A DNA stretch of 64,000 nucleotides from Triplophysa rosa (Eukaryota; Chordata; Actinopteri; Cypriniformes; Nemacheilidae). The DNA is taken from the NCBI RefSeq assembly GCF_024868665.1, contig NC_079890.1:129858-193857 (forward strand), in the 5' to 3' direction. The notes below the pieces were generated by a model. The model was not told where the DNA came from, ran no database searches, and saw only the letters and a program-made list of their open reading frames with translations. Position numbers and translations under genes: made by a program. Every line of letters starts with the position of its first letter. Position 1 is the stretch's first letter. Positions 45,089 to 57,073 of this stretch are shown here, piece by piece.

Positions 45089-46366
45089 CAGTTTTTTGCT
45101 GCTAACTGCTAACAAGCATTGTTCAATACTGAAGCCACATTTTCAAAACTCTTCACACATTCAGCCAAACAGAAGTCTGTGCAGTCCAAACTGTCAATCA
45201 TTTTTCATTGCTTTTAGACCAAATGCATTCAGTGACCACATTTTTCAAAATTCACAAACACTTTCGTCATTCATAGTCCACAACCTGCAAAACACTATGA
45301 ATTTACAGCACATTTTTCAAATGCTAACACAATGCTTTCAACATGGTTAAAAACACTTTTAAAACAGAATGATGACTAATGCATTTCTGAAGTCATTATT
45401 TTACGTAAAGTATAGACAATTTTAGCTGAAATCCTACTCCTGTGATCTGCTTTAGTCTCATGACCATGATTTACTGTATTTATAAAGGGGATGTTAGGAA
45501 ATATGGATCAAAGAAGAGTAGTTCAGAGAGGGAGAGCGCATGAGAGGAAGAGCCGTGATCTCTGATGAGATTATTGATCATGTAGTAAGTCATGATCTCT
45601 TTGAGAGAGGCGGTCTAAGGGTGCAACCCCATCTGCCGTGTTCAACAGTTGCATCAACAGTAGGAATGTTGTGACAGAACAACAGGCGAGACAAGCATCC
45701 TTTAATGATACTGTAACAGACATTCCAGACGGTATTTTCCACGATGGCCAGAGAAGACATCAGATGTGATGCTGATGAGAACTTGTGGCCAAATGCAAGA
45801 GAGAGGGACGACTAGAACCCTCACTGTACTTTTGTTGATGTGTTGAATTTATTTTTATTCTTTATTTTTTTATCGTCATTGCAGCCCTGGAACTTTTTTC
45901 CTCTTTTTTCACCTTTGTACTGTAACTTTCAAAGATGAAGTACTACTGTATAAACAAAGAAACAAAACTTACTGTACGCATATGTAACAAGACTGATTAA
46001 AAAATGCTGTAATACATTCATTTTAGTGAAAATGAGTTATTCTATTTGAAAGACTGATTTATGAGACAAATAATTCAGCATTTACTAATAAAGGTAATCA
46101 TTTCTGTAATGCTCCTTGTTGGTAGTGTTTTTTAGGTCAGTATGTTATGAATGAAATGTATGTTTTCTGAATGAGAATTGTTGTCAGTGTTATGTTGGAA
46201 TGATCTTATTTTGAGACATGTATGAAGTGTTTTGTTGGTCGGAGTGAGTTTTGGAGGTGAGATGAAGTGTTTGGCCGACAGTCATGTTGGTAATGCAGAC
46301 TGTGTGAAGAGTTTTGAAAATGTGGCTTCAGTATTGAACAATGCTTGTTAGCAGTTAAAAAAACTG
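45089..46366 (+). mobile_element. Tc1/mariner-like transposon with deleted transposase (1278 bp)
   Basis: TA duplication at 45087-45088 and 46367-46368. Terminal inverted repeats of about 70 bp (CAGTTTTTT.. then AACTGCTAACAAGCATTGTT and CACATTTTCAAAACTCTTCA), nearly identical apart from a 4-base indel. Removal restores the LINE codons CAT GTT AAA CGC. Confidence 0.9.
45503..45814 (+). pseudogene. Tc1/mariner-like transposase, N- and C-terminal remnants
   Basis: The ATG at 45503 gives a basic leader (DQRRVVQRGRAHERKSRD). After a shift comes a helix-turn-helix block with VISDEIIDHVVSHDL, GLRVQPHLP and STVASTV. A stop follows. The C-terminal end reappears as MAREDIRCDADENLWPNARE up to the TAG at 45814. 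The catalytic core is missing, as in the element at 38924-40330, and the two share the HTH and the RCD/ACDVDE-W-P tail. Same family, different copy, different orientation. Confidence 0.72.
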
Positions 46367-46566
46367 TAAACGCTGCGATTCCATCGAGTCCTTGTTAAAG
46401 ACTCATCTTTTCACTGATGCTTTTAACCATTAGTAGCTATGTGGGAGTGTTTGTTTATTGTTTTATGTCGTGTTTTTATGTTTTAATTGCAATTTTTGGG
46501 TCTGTAAAGCACTTTGGCCAACGTGTGTTGTTTTAAATGTGCTACACAAATAAAATGATTGATTGA

Positions 46567-48035
46567 TACCCTCATGAGGGCAACCTGAATTTCTGCCATG
46601 TCACAAATTCATCCATCTGTCCGTCTGATTGCCGATCGAGAGATGGTTAAATCAGCTCAACATCGCATAAAAATGGCACAGTGTATGTCTGCCATTCAAA
46701 AATAAATGATGTCATGTCTGTTTTTCGCTTCCACACAGACAGATTATAGCCGGCAGACGTGTGTGCACGAGAGTTGCTTCGTCTCATTATGCTCACGTGT
46801 TAATTCATCTAAATGTAAACCAGAGAACACGGGTGGCATGTCGAAACAGTGCTGCATGGGGACAGAATGGTCTTTTTCCCCCGCTTTAAGACTAATGTAA
46901 GAAGTTTCCAGGATCGCTGGAGCTCCGTCGACACACCAGCAATAACTCTGATCAGTGTTCGACTCAAACTCTGCGTTTGTTTTTGCTACAGCTAGAGGGC
47001 AGTGTTGCCCTTTACTGCCCCAATCTCTCTCACCTTCCCTCACTCTCGCTCGTTCTCTCGTTTAGCCTCGTGCCATATTCAAATACAGCTTGATTAGATT
47101 TTTGCCCTTCCGCTAAAGAGGGATCACAGCATGAGAGAGAGAGAGAGAGAGGACTGAACAGAGCACGACAAAGAGGAAAATGAAAGTGGAAATATCAGGA
47201 GGTGGAAATAAAAGAGCAAATAAACGACAGAAAATAATGAACATGACAGAGAGAGATGCTGTTGTTCAGAAGGAAGCACTGTGTGTATTAAATAAAGCCT
47301 CAGTATGTGTTATATAGACCTTTTTCACATGCCTGTGATGATGCGTTCAACGGTCATCAGCGTCGTGAATTCTCCAAAGTGTTTTATATTTTCATTTTTT
47401 TATGTTTGTACATTTATAACACTATACTTTGTATTATATTTGCATCAAATTACGAAAAGAATAGTTATCGCTAATGCAAGGGTGTTTCTTATACAGCGTC
47501 TATGGAAGTCACTGTAAATTTGACATGATTCTCTATTTTGACTGACGTTGTCAGACTCTTTCATTGTTCTAATTTGTTGAAAGTAGTGAAAACACTATTG
47601 TTGAGTTTTTTCTTTTGCTATTTGAGCAAATGAGAATGCAAAACATATATTTGTGGTCGTCTCCCATTCGCCGCTATAGAAGTTTACCCAACTGTGACGA
47701 CTTCCGCTGCTGAGAAACCCTAAACGTGAAAAAGGTCCCTTCATCAGTTCACATGCCCATCAGGTCTTAACGAAACAACGCTAAACTCATTTGGTCTCAG
47801 CTATGATGATGATGATGATAAGAAACTGAACTGGATAAAATGAAAGTTTCGGTCATGTGAGGAGTCAGGGTAGTGAGGGATGACGAAGAGCTGTCGATAG
47901 AGAAAGATGTCTGACTGCTTAAATATGATCAGCCTCCTCCTGAACTTCATTTATATGATATCATATTCTATTATGCATTTTTGTGATGTTTGCATTGTGT
48001 GTGAGGAAACATGTATAAAATAATTCAAAATCATA
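46567..48035. other. No gene seen
   Basis: Mixed non-coding sequence with a (GA)n at 47132-47152 and a (GAT)n near 47803-47820. Frame 46744-47043 minus has no recognisable domain. Confidence 0.45.
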
Positions 48036-48195
<160 letters not shown>

Positions 48196-48956
48196 GTACT
48201 CCAGGCTTGTTGTGTCTCATTTGTGAATTCATCATTTAGCATAACTAGCATGTTTGTGTGTAAACACACGCCATCTGTGTAACTCTAGAGCTCTGACAGA
48301 CAGACAGACAGACGGGCAGCTGGCCAGCGGCAGTGAGACGTCTCGGCCCGCAGCAACTGCAGACACGTGACTTCTTTTTACACACGTTCAACTTCAGTGT
48401 TACCTTTGAGCTGAAATGCTGGAAGCGGGATTTTTTTCATCAATGGCAGCTGCGAGAGGCAGGGGTTGAGGGTCAAAGGTTGTACACGTCAGAGGCAATC
48501 GTTGCCGGCGGCGTCCGATCCGCCGCTGTGACGGGAGAGGCCGACAGGGGTCTAGCGCATCTGTCAGGAGGAAGCCAGCGATGCGTGTGTGTCTTTTGTT
48601 AACAGAATTTGTGTGGCTGCTTGTGCCCTCGGGCAGCTGGATGAGAATATTACAGCAGCTCCAGCACATTTACTTTATTAGTTTCACGGCACTCTTCGTT
48701 GAGTCGCAAACTAAATGCTGTTTGGAAAAGGTCTCATAAGATGCTTTTCATTTCAGACCTTTTGTCTTCAGAGAGCACAGGATCACACACACACAGTCCA
48801 AATGTTCTTATCTGTGCTGTATAGGGTGACCGTACAAGACATTTTCGTCCTCAGGAGGTCGATTATTAGGTTATAATTTCAGGTTCATTTTATAATGATT
48901 TTTTAACTAAAATGTGAGAACCTGGAAGATGTATGTGGTGGACAAACGTGACCTCT
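48196..48956. other. No gene seen; (CAGA)n and a TAGGGTGACC motif
   Basis: (CAGA)n at 48296-48314. A GC-richer stretch at 48320-48600 without a supported gene. ATAGGGTGACCGTACAAGAC at 48822 resembles a DNA-transposon terminus. Confidence 0.45.
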
Positions 48957-49610
48957 TGTCACGACTCTGCTTTATCTTGTCATGGATTTCTTGGTCTTGA
49001 GGCAGAGTCGTGGCAAAGCCTCAAAAAAGTTTTATGTGAGAAAGCCATGAGATGTTTATGTTTTTTACTTCTCATGTGTTTTCTCATGTCTTGTCATTGG
49101 CCCCGCCCCTCTCGTTTCCTGTATTGCTTCCCTGCTGTGTTTCATTACCCTCACCTGCCCTGTGTTGTTATCCCTCGTTTGTATTCCCCTATAAATGCCC
49201 TCATGTTTCATTGTCTTGTGCTCTTTCGTTGAGTTTGGTCATGTTCCGTGTATCCCATTGCGTGAGTCTGAATTTGCCGGTTTGTGTGCGTTCATTTCCC
49301 TGTTTTCACCACAGCTCGTGCCTTGTGTCTCTGCTTATTTTGTTACCTTTGTTTTTGACCCTGCTTATTACTTTGTCTAGTTAGTTCATTTGCCCTTGCC
49401 CTGACGTTGTGTCATATTTTAGTTTAAGAGATTTTTTCCCCATCGAGGGAAGTGTTTATTTTCCTGTTTTGCATCCTTAGTTCGTCCTGTTAGACACCCC
49501 CTCGTGAGTTTTTCTTTTGTTATACATTCCATGTTATGTTAAATAAATATCTTCTTGTGTCAACCCCCGTCTGCCTGCATTTGGGTTCTTCTGCCTCGTG
49601 ATCCGTGACA
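48957..49610 (+). mobile_element. Solo LTR (654 bp)
   Basis: Starts TGTCACGACTCTGC and ends GATCCGTGACA, giving inverted 7-bp ends and TG..CA. TATAAATGCC near 49190 and AAATAAATATCTTC near 49540 fit U3/R/U5 order. Related to 43887-44448. No clean target duplication found. Confidence 0.78.
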
Positions 49611-49935
49611 CATTTGGAGGATGCACCCGAAATCCTTGCCAGGACGTGTCTATTAATGTCCAGGATGTAATCTATTCATTTGTGTTCATGGAAAGGAATT
49701 TCCCCCTTTTCAGTGTATAAATATATATAAACGAAATCTGATGGGAATTCATACTTATTTTACAAGGTGGCTCATTCATGTGAATTCCTATTTTCTACGA
49801 TCTCATTCATATGTTTTGTTATGATTTGACTGCCCCTGTGATGTTAAAAAAAAGTTGGGCCGACTGACACGAAAAAAAGGGGAAATTGTGTTCATGAAAT
49901 TTCGTGCCTATGCCACAAACTGCCTTGAGACTGGG
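49611..49935. repeat. Dispersed repeat related to 57960-58195
   Basis: Shares TTTGTGTTCATGGA, GACACGAAAAAA and TGCC(T/A)..ACTGCCTTGAGACTGG-type blocks with 57960-58195, which lies in the same or inverted arrangement. Class not resolved. Confidence 0.5.
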
Positions 49936-50160
49936 TTGTAATATCAGTGTTGGATAATGTCTAAAATATTCATACAAATATTGAATTACATTTCAGAGCT
50001 TCATACACATTAAATGTGAAAAAAAATCAATTAAATATGTTTGTTTTACAAATGTTACTATTCTCCGTCTTGTAGTTTAGTAAACATTTCTAAGAAGTAC
50101 TAAATATGTTATTAACACTATGTAGAAAAGAGAAAATCACAAAAAAGACACAGCGATATC
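49936..50160. other. No gene seen
   Basis: AT-rich spacer before the minisatellite. Confidence 0.4.
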
Positions 50161-50508
50161 AGAGGAGCCAAAGTGAGACCAGATGATCCACAGTGAGACC
50201 AGAGGAGCCACAGTGAGACCAGAGGAGCCACAGTGAGACCAGAGGAGCCACAGTGAGACCAGATGAGCCACAGTGAGCCCAGAGGCACCACAGTGAGCCC
50301 AGAGGAGCCCTAGTGAGACCAGAGGTGCCACAGTGAGACCAGAGGCACCACAGTGAGACCAGAGGCACCACAGTGAGACCAGAGGCGCCACAGTGAGACC
50401 AGAGGCGCCACAGTGAGACCAGAGGCGCCACAGTGAGACCAGAGGAGCCACAGTGAGACCAGAGGCGCCACAGTGAGACCAGAGGAGCCACAGTGAGACC
50501 AGAGGCGC
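50161..50508. repeat. 20-bp minisatellite (about 17 units)
   Basis: Unit CAGTGAGACCAGAGGAGCCA with regular variants (GAGGCGCC, GAGGCACC). Because 20 is not a multiple of 3, all three minus frames are open through it. Confidence 0.96.
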
Positions 50509-53500
50509 ATGCTAATGAAGAATATTTAGCTGAGATGCTAATTGTTGTGGAAAGAATAACCTTCTTTGGATCTTTCACCTCAGAGAACATAAAGGGGCAG
50601 AAGTGATGATATTGAACAGAAAGGATTGAAAGATTGGACCGATTATCAGCCTGACGTAACAGATTCCTCTAATTTACTGAACAACCTCCAGATTTAATTT
50701 CTCTCCGCTGCTTCTATCATGACACGGTATTTATCCTTTACGAGACATAACTGATATCATAGAGTTTCTGCTTTCACAGTCATCTGCTGACATCTTCTTT
50801 TCTAGCTTCAGAGAATTGTGCAAATTTGCTTAACAACAGGATCTTTAGAGCTCCTTCTTGACATGAACACAACACAAAGACCATTGCAAAACTAACCGGC
50901 CTGACTGAACTGAATGTGATCCTTCCCAGAAGGCCTTGTTTTTGTTGAGGGAAACTTCTGGAAGGCTGTGGGCACCAGCAGACGTCAGCGATCCGTCATG
51001 AGATACTCCTGACCTGCGGACCACTGCCATCTTCAGCCCTACACCAGAAACCACACGCCGTTGGGCTCACGCTAAAGCTAATGGTGTACAAAAACCCTGT
51101 AGAAAGACGTGCGATCCAGCTGAAGAATTTCCAACATATTCAAGCTTTTTTCCTGTGTTGACATTACTTTTCGTGAGCGTGAGAGCTAAAACTCTTTGGC
51201 GGCTCTGAGCTCGGTGTGAATCGGCAGAATTGCTTCCGTCAGAGCAGTAAATGACATGCCAGGAGTTCAGAGAGGAAACATTAGCGTTTCATTATTCATC
51301 TGAAGGTCATTTAGAGGCTGACATCTGAAATAATGATGGATAAACTGATGTTTCGGATGTGGCCCAGATACAGAATAACTATAATACCCATTGATTTACA
51401 CATGTGTCACACAAGTTTTTCTCGCAGCTATATTTTATCAGTCCTGATCGATAAGTCAATCTTGAAAAATGACGGTTGGCATTCTATAATAAGAGACGGC
51501 GAGAGAATTGCAACACTGTCAGAAGATACATCATGCACTTCTGCGGGTTCTTCAGGTAACTATCACTCATCGGTGTGGATTAGACACATCAGTGAGGCAA
51601 CTAGATTCATTCTTTTTTAAATGCTTTTATTTCTTCTGAATGCTTTAGCTGTTTGTCCATCAGACATGCCTCATGTTTATCGGATGATATTTCACACACG
51701 TTCCTTCAGCGCCGGAAGCTTTGGCAGAAGTTTAATTGACTGGCGATGACCTCAGGAAACTGACAGGATTAGAAGCGAGACTTCCCGCAGTAAGAACGCT
51801 CGGTGGAGGTGCGTGTTTCTGTCGTGTGCCCTCACAGCCAATAAATCAACAGGAGCAGGATAATGTGGATGAACGGGACGCTCGGCCTCCTGCCCGTGTC
51901 CCCAAGGAGGGGCAGTAATCCGTTTAAAACACTCTTTAAGCATCCATTTGTCATACGGCGTGTAACTGGCACATCCCTGAAGAGCTCGACACCATCACAT
52001 GCACATTTTACGTGCAAACATCTCTTGAACGTTAAAAACAAGCACAGAAACACTCACTGGCCATCTTTCTTATGAATCAAAGACATTCAGACAAGCAACA
52101 GTAAACAAATGAGGAGAGAATGAGACTGCGGAAAATGACCCAACAAAATCTCTCCGACCACTTTTCAGCGAATCAATGCGAACTCAACCGCACGGCCCTC
52201 TTTCGGTAACGTTTGATGCCGTGTTGTCAAGAGCAACACAACTCTTGTGTTGCTAAGCATGTGTTCAAAGTACAACACCACAGGATCTCAGTGTTTTCAG
52301 TCACGAGATTCTCTGGCCACAGAAGCCACACAGCTCATAGCTCATAACTGTTTTCCACTCTTCAGAATGATGGGAGGAAACACAAATATTCTCATCAACG
52401 GTGCCATACAAGGACATGATGTGTCTGTGTTGGACTGCAGTCAGGTTGTTTGATGTCTCTGAAGATGTCGGCCGGTCCAGTGTCATCTACTGTTAGGTAA
52501 CATCCTGAAGGTGTCCACCACCAACTGAACAGAAGTACACAATCAGAAAACACACACACACACACACACAATACGAGCCCGGGCTTTACACTCGTCATAC
52601 ACGTGTCTGTCAGTGTTTCTTTGATTGTACAGTTGGATTTATTGGAACGCTGATTTCAAAAGAGTCTCGGGCAACACAAAAGACAGCGCTGCAGATAAGA
52701 TGCTGTAATCAGCACCCACAGCCCCCGTGAAACACGATTTCACTCCATTTATATGGAAATGAATTATTTTGATTATAATGAGCTTATTGTGTTACTAGTT
52801 GATTGAGACCGAGTTTGTTTGTCTTCTTGTGCAAGACACAGTTTTATTGCCTGTACCGCTAACATTTTTTTCAGTCTTGATTAAAAAGAAAATCTTTATG
52901 ATTTTCTTTATGAAAATGTGTGTGTGTGTGTCTCTTTTTTATTGATTAATATGCAGAGTGAATTTTCCCTCACAAATCCCCACTGGATCTTACATGATTT
53001 CTGTGTGAAGACAGCGGCCAGCACATCAACACCAGCTCAACCAACAATGTGGAACCAAATAAGATATATTCCTATAATGGACAGCCACTAAGCCCTGGTT
53101 TCATCAATGAACATTATATTGAGAAAAATTGCAATAATACCACATTATAATACCATGCATTCTGTCTTTTTTATTTATTTCTCTTTACCATAGTAACCAC
53201 TGATTTGTTAATGCATTTTTAAAAGTGTTATACGTGTATTTACTTCAAATGGAAAGTTACTGGTTGATTTAAAGTTTATATGCGAATCAGGGGAGGTCAC
53301 GTGTTGTGTTAATGTGGATCTGAATATCTAAATGACTGTACAGTGTTTAGCTTGTAAATGAAATGTCTCATTTTTTAAGGATGTTTAGACATGTTCACTG
53401 GAGAGCGAGAGAAAAATGCTGATGAGGAAAATGATTTAGTGCCGTATAAACTCTCTCAGCATCTCTCCTACACTCCTACATTTTTTTAGATTTGGCTGGA

Positions 53501-53563
53501 ATGAAAGAAGCAGAAGCAAAAGCAGAAGTGAGTGAAATTGTTTGGATGGACTCTCTACAGCTT
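50509..53563. other. No gene seen
   Basis: Non-coding, with short CA/TG tracts at ~52553-52570 and 52918-52931. No frame with recognisable content. Confidence 0.45.
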
Positions 53564-53564
<1 letters not shown>

Positions 53565-53596
<32 letters not shown>

Positions 53597-53687
53597 TGCG
53601 TGTGTGTGTGTGCGTGTGTGTGCGTGCGTGTGTGTGCGTGTGTGTGCGTGCGTGTGTGCATGTGTGTGCGCGTGTGTGTGTGCGTGT
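53565..53687. repeat. (TG)n/(TGCG)n microsatellite
   Basis: About 123 bp. The complement of the CA/CACG composites elsewhere in the window. Confidence 0.96.
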
Positions 53688-56231
53688 TGCTGCATCATTA
53701 GTGTTGAAAGTGCCCCGCGTATGAAGCAGAGACATCATTTGGCTTTATTTCTCCCGGATGTTTCCAGTAGAAATGAGTGTGAATATCTCCAGCGCTCTTG
53801 CTTTAATTGGTGCTTTGCAGGCACAGAACAGAAGCAGATGCATGACGGCGCTCCAGACTAATGGTGCGTGACGTTACAGCTGAGTCAGCGTGTTCCAATC
53901 ACAATAGCGAGAGGACACGGGAGGGAACGGCCTTTTGCAAAGCGTGAAATGAAAATCGGATCCTGAGAGCTGCTTGACACGCTCTTCTCATCCATCGACT
54001 GTAAGCAGAGCAGAGATCATCTTTTCATTTTTTATGCTTAAGACTCATTTTCACCTCATCTGTGTGATTTCTATACAGTCAGTGAAATATATGTCCGCTG
54101 AAGAGTTCTTGTTGAACTCTAGAAGCTCCTCTTCTACGGAAAACTTTGTGATTCATTTATTACATTTCACTTTATAAGTTCACATTTCAGTGCCTTCAAG
54201 TGTTTTTTCCCTGTAGATTATGACAAGAAAAACATTGTTCTTTGAGTACTTTTGGTTCTTTAGGGAGCAAATAATGGTGCATAAGAGTGTATTTCACTGT
54301 TAGTTTATACTTTTTTTCAGCATGCAGGAGCACAACTACATGTTATAAACTGATGAATCAATGCATTATAGAGTATGACTAGAATCATGAAGCAGCCTCT
54401 TCTGCATGCATCTGCAATATGACGGTGTTCAAAGAAAAGAGCTTTGAGCTTTTTAAAAAAAAGATGCTAATCAAGGTCATTATGAAAAATACATCCAGTC
54501 TGCCAACGTGCTAGTTAATGGTGCAGATAATGACTTATAAATGGCCTCGTTCCAAAGCAACATTAGGACACCAGTTCAGTAATTCCTCCTGTTTACAGTC
54601 CATACGAGAGCAAGATTGCATCTCACAATGAAAATGTTATCTCTTATCAGAAATACTGTTCTTGAGCTTGTGGATGTCAACCCTGTTACCATGGGTTTCA
54701 ATAAAAAACAACCGTGGGCATTAAAGAAATCCTAGTTTTAGTTAGACAGTTAGACATTTAAATGGTTTTCCTTCACCCTTATCTTTTTACGACATTTTCT
54801 ACAATTGAATAGCACTTTATTGATAAATGTCATTTAAAAGAAGTAAATGTTAACAAATATTAAGCATATATGCTGTCTGTATTGTTTTGTTTTAAAAACC
54901 GAAGAAGGCTGTGGATCCATAGACCTGTGAACATCATTCAAGCAGGACATCTGTCAATGACAATCTGTCAATCTATCACATTATTTCTCTGAAAACATCA
55001 TTATGACACAACGCACATAAAAATGTATTCTTTAATTCTTCAAAGGAGCACAATGTCTTTTCTGAACAAAGGTTAATACATTTACAAAGGAATAAACAGA
55101 AAGCCAGAGCAATGCAGAATTACACACAGTCTAGATCTTCCAATCATTTATTTCAAACTAATTACAAATCACACGAACGTAATGCAAATGAGTTAAATGA
55201 CAATGCAGAACATTAATGGAATCATCATCAGAGCAAATATTTACATCCCTGGAGGCAGAATGAAGATTTAAGAAGATGCTAAACATGTGACACCTCTGCA
55301 GATTCATGAGAGAAGCATTGAGATCCATCGATCATTCAGATGTGAGACATTAGCAGTGAAGAAGCTCAACGCTCACGGCTCAAGGTTCTTTATGAGCTCT
55401 GCTGTTAGAGTGACTTCTTCTCTCACGCTGCTTCTGGTCCGTCCTGACCACCGGCAGGAACCCCAACAAAACACACAAACAGATTTATGACCGCTGCGTT
55501 CCCCTCCACGTACAGATGAGGAAACCCAGCTCTGCTCACAGGCCAGTCATTCATCAAAACTGGCGTGCGGAAAATACATTTTATGAGGATCGAGCATATC
55601 AGTATTGGTTATTTTAATTGTCATGCTGCAGCAATCTTACAAAAGCACAGTTTCCTTCTGTACAACAGATGTTCTAACCTTAAGCTCTATGCTACAAGTC
55701 AAATGGGTCACCACATGACATGAAAACATTGAACGTGATTGGCTGAAATAAAGACAATAACCCCATTGGCTCTTTACTGACTTTGCTGGTTTTGGACATC
55801 GAGTGTGACTCTAGGTTTCAGCAGATCAGAACATGCAAACAGACAAAAGGGAGATCTCAATTTCTTTCAGATCGGTCACGGACTTTATGTGAAGTGTCGT
55901 TTGTCTGAATGAATAAGCTTAAAACTTTTTGCCAGTTTTGCATGCAGAATGCATCAGACAGCCAGTGAAGCATCCGCAGGCTGAGACATCATTTTTTATT
56001 ACAGTCTTTATGAAGTTACAGGTTAATGACACGGCAAGCCATCAGGCACGCTAAATCGGCCCAGGTCCAGAGCTGAGAAGTACAGTGACTTATTCAAAAT
56101 AATGACACTACTAACTTAACCACATTCTTCAGTCGCCTAAAGTAGTCTACAGTCTTAAAAATAAAGGTGCTTTAAAGGGTCCTAACAGTGATGCCATAGA
56201 AGATCCATTTTTGGTTCCACAAAGAACCATT
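53688..56231. other. No gene seen
   Basis: AT-rich, lower in repeats than the rest. I see no exon-like run with splice sites that I would defend. Confidence 0.45.
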
Positions 56232-57067
56232 TGTCAGGAACAGGGGGATTGGGGGAGAACCCAATTGCAGGCAGCCAGGTAGACAACAAAAACAATTATT
56301 TAAATAATAAGCCCACGATGGGGAAAACACCAACTCAAACAAGGGATAACAAAACACTTGCCACGTGGGGCAAAAACAAAGTCAACAAACTAAAACACAG
56401 GGCATATTCCAAAAGGCAGGGTAACAGCAAACATCAGGAGAACAAGGCAACAAGGTAGACAGGAACAATACAAGGATCTAGCACAGTGGTTCTCAACTCT
56501 CAAGTTTAGCCCCAACTCTGATAAAACACCTGAAGAGGCTAATCAGTGACTTCAGGAACAGACGCGTTCAACTTAATGTTGGGCTGTGCAGATTGTTTGG
56601 CACATCGCATTAAAGTACCGCGAGAGCAATTCAAATGCGTACCGAGCAATCTGCACTTGAATCGCTATCGCGGTACTTAAATGTCATACGCTGATAGATT
56701 TGCGCAGCACCGCATTAAGCTGAACGCATCTATTCCTAAAGACGCTGATTAGCTTGTTCAAGTGTTTTATATCAGAGTTGGGGGTAAACTCGGCAGGAAA
56801 ATGGATCTCGCGGGCCAGAGTTGAGAACCACTGACCTAGCACAATGCAGCAGCACAAGACAGAAAACACGAGGGTATAAAATAGGGAACCAAATCAAGAA
56901 GGGGATTAATTAACAACCAATAATGAGGAAACGAGGGGGCGGGGACAAAGTGCATGACATGTCAAAACAAACAATGTCTTGTCTCTCTCTACACAAAACA
57001 CGAGGCTCTGCCATGATCCTGCCACAAGACCAAGAAAGATATGACATGATGAGGCAGAATCATGACA
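56232..57067 (-). mobile_element. Solo LTR with nested hAT element (836 bp)
   Basis: Ends TGTCAGGAAC and ATCATGACA with ACCATT duplicated at 56226-56231 and 57068-57073. The minus-strand end TGTCATGATTCTGCC matches the fragment at 22186-22259. The LTR itself is ~480 bp without the nested element. Confidence 0.8.
56484..56833. mobile_element. hAT-type non-autonomous transposon (350 bp)
   Basis: Ends CAGTGGTTCTCAACT and AGTTGAGAACCACTG are perfect inverted repeats of the hAT/Charlie type. The 8-bp duplication is ATCTAGCA (56476-56483) versus ACCTAGCA (56834-56841), one mismatch. Confidence 0.9.
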
Positions 57068-57073
57068 ACCATT

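Larger units (their letters stand above)
43577..46430 (+). pseudogene. LINE reverse transcriptase, 5'-truncated and interrupted
   Basis: Surviving blocks in order are FQSGFRAQHSTETALLKVTN, VLLDLSLAFNTVDHGILL, WVGIKGNEL, then across the LTR KWFASYLQGR, SSGVPQGSCLGPVLFSLHML and HCYADDTQMYF (catalytic YADD near 44640). After a deletion come SPVLDALHWL and KYKLLLLVFKSL; across the SINE HGLAPVYISNLLQYH; across the mariner VKRCDSIESLLKTHLF. A deletion near 44695 and frameshifts near 43665 and 45010 are separate from the three insertions. The YADD is present, but the protein is broken at many points. Confidence 0.85.
43577..46566 (+). mobile_element. L2-like LINE with three internal insertions
   Basis: Coding homology runs from LNNYRPIANVPFIAKMLEKV near 43600 to the terminal SLLKTHLFTDAFNH at ~46430. 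A 3' UTR then ends CTACACAAATAAAATG and GATTGATTG at ~46550-46566. Insertions at 43887-44448 (LTR), 44811-44928 (SINE-like) and 45089-46366 (mariner-like) each carry target duplications and can be removed cleanly. Confidence 0.88.

Noticed and set aside
49052..49384. Hydrophobic plus-strand frame of 110 codons
   Set aside because: Same reason: inside the LTR 48957-49610.
50137..50590. Possible CRISPR-like array or Trp/Leu/Ser-rich protein
   Set aside because: Contiguous 20-bp tandem units with no unique spacers; a minisatellite.
55287..55490. Candidate 3' end of a host gene
   Set aside because: Sequence is less repetitive here, but the 67-codon frame has no recognisable content.
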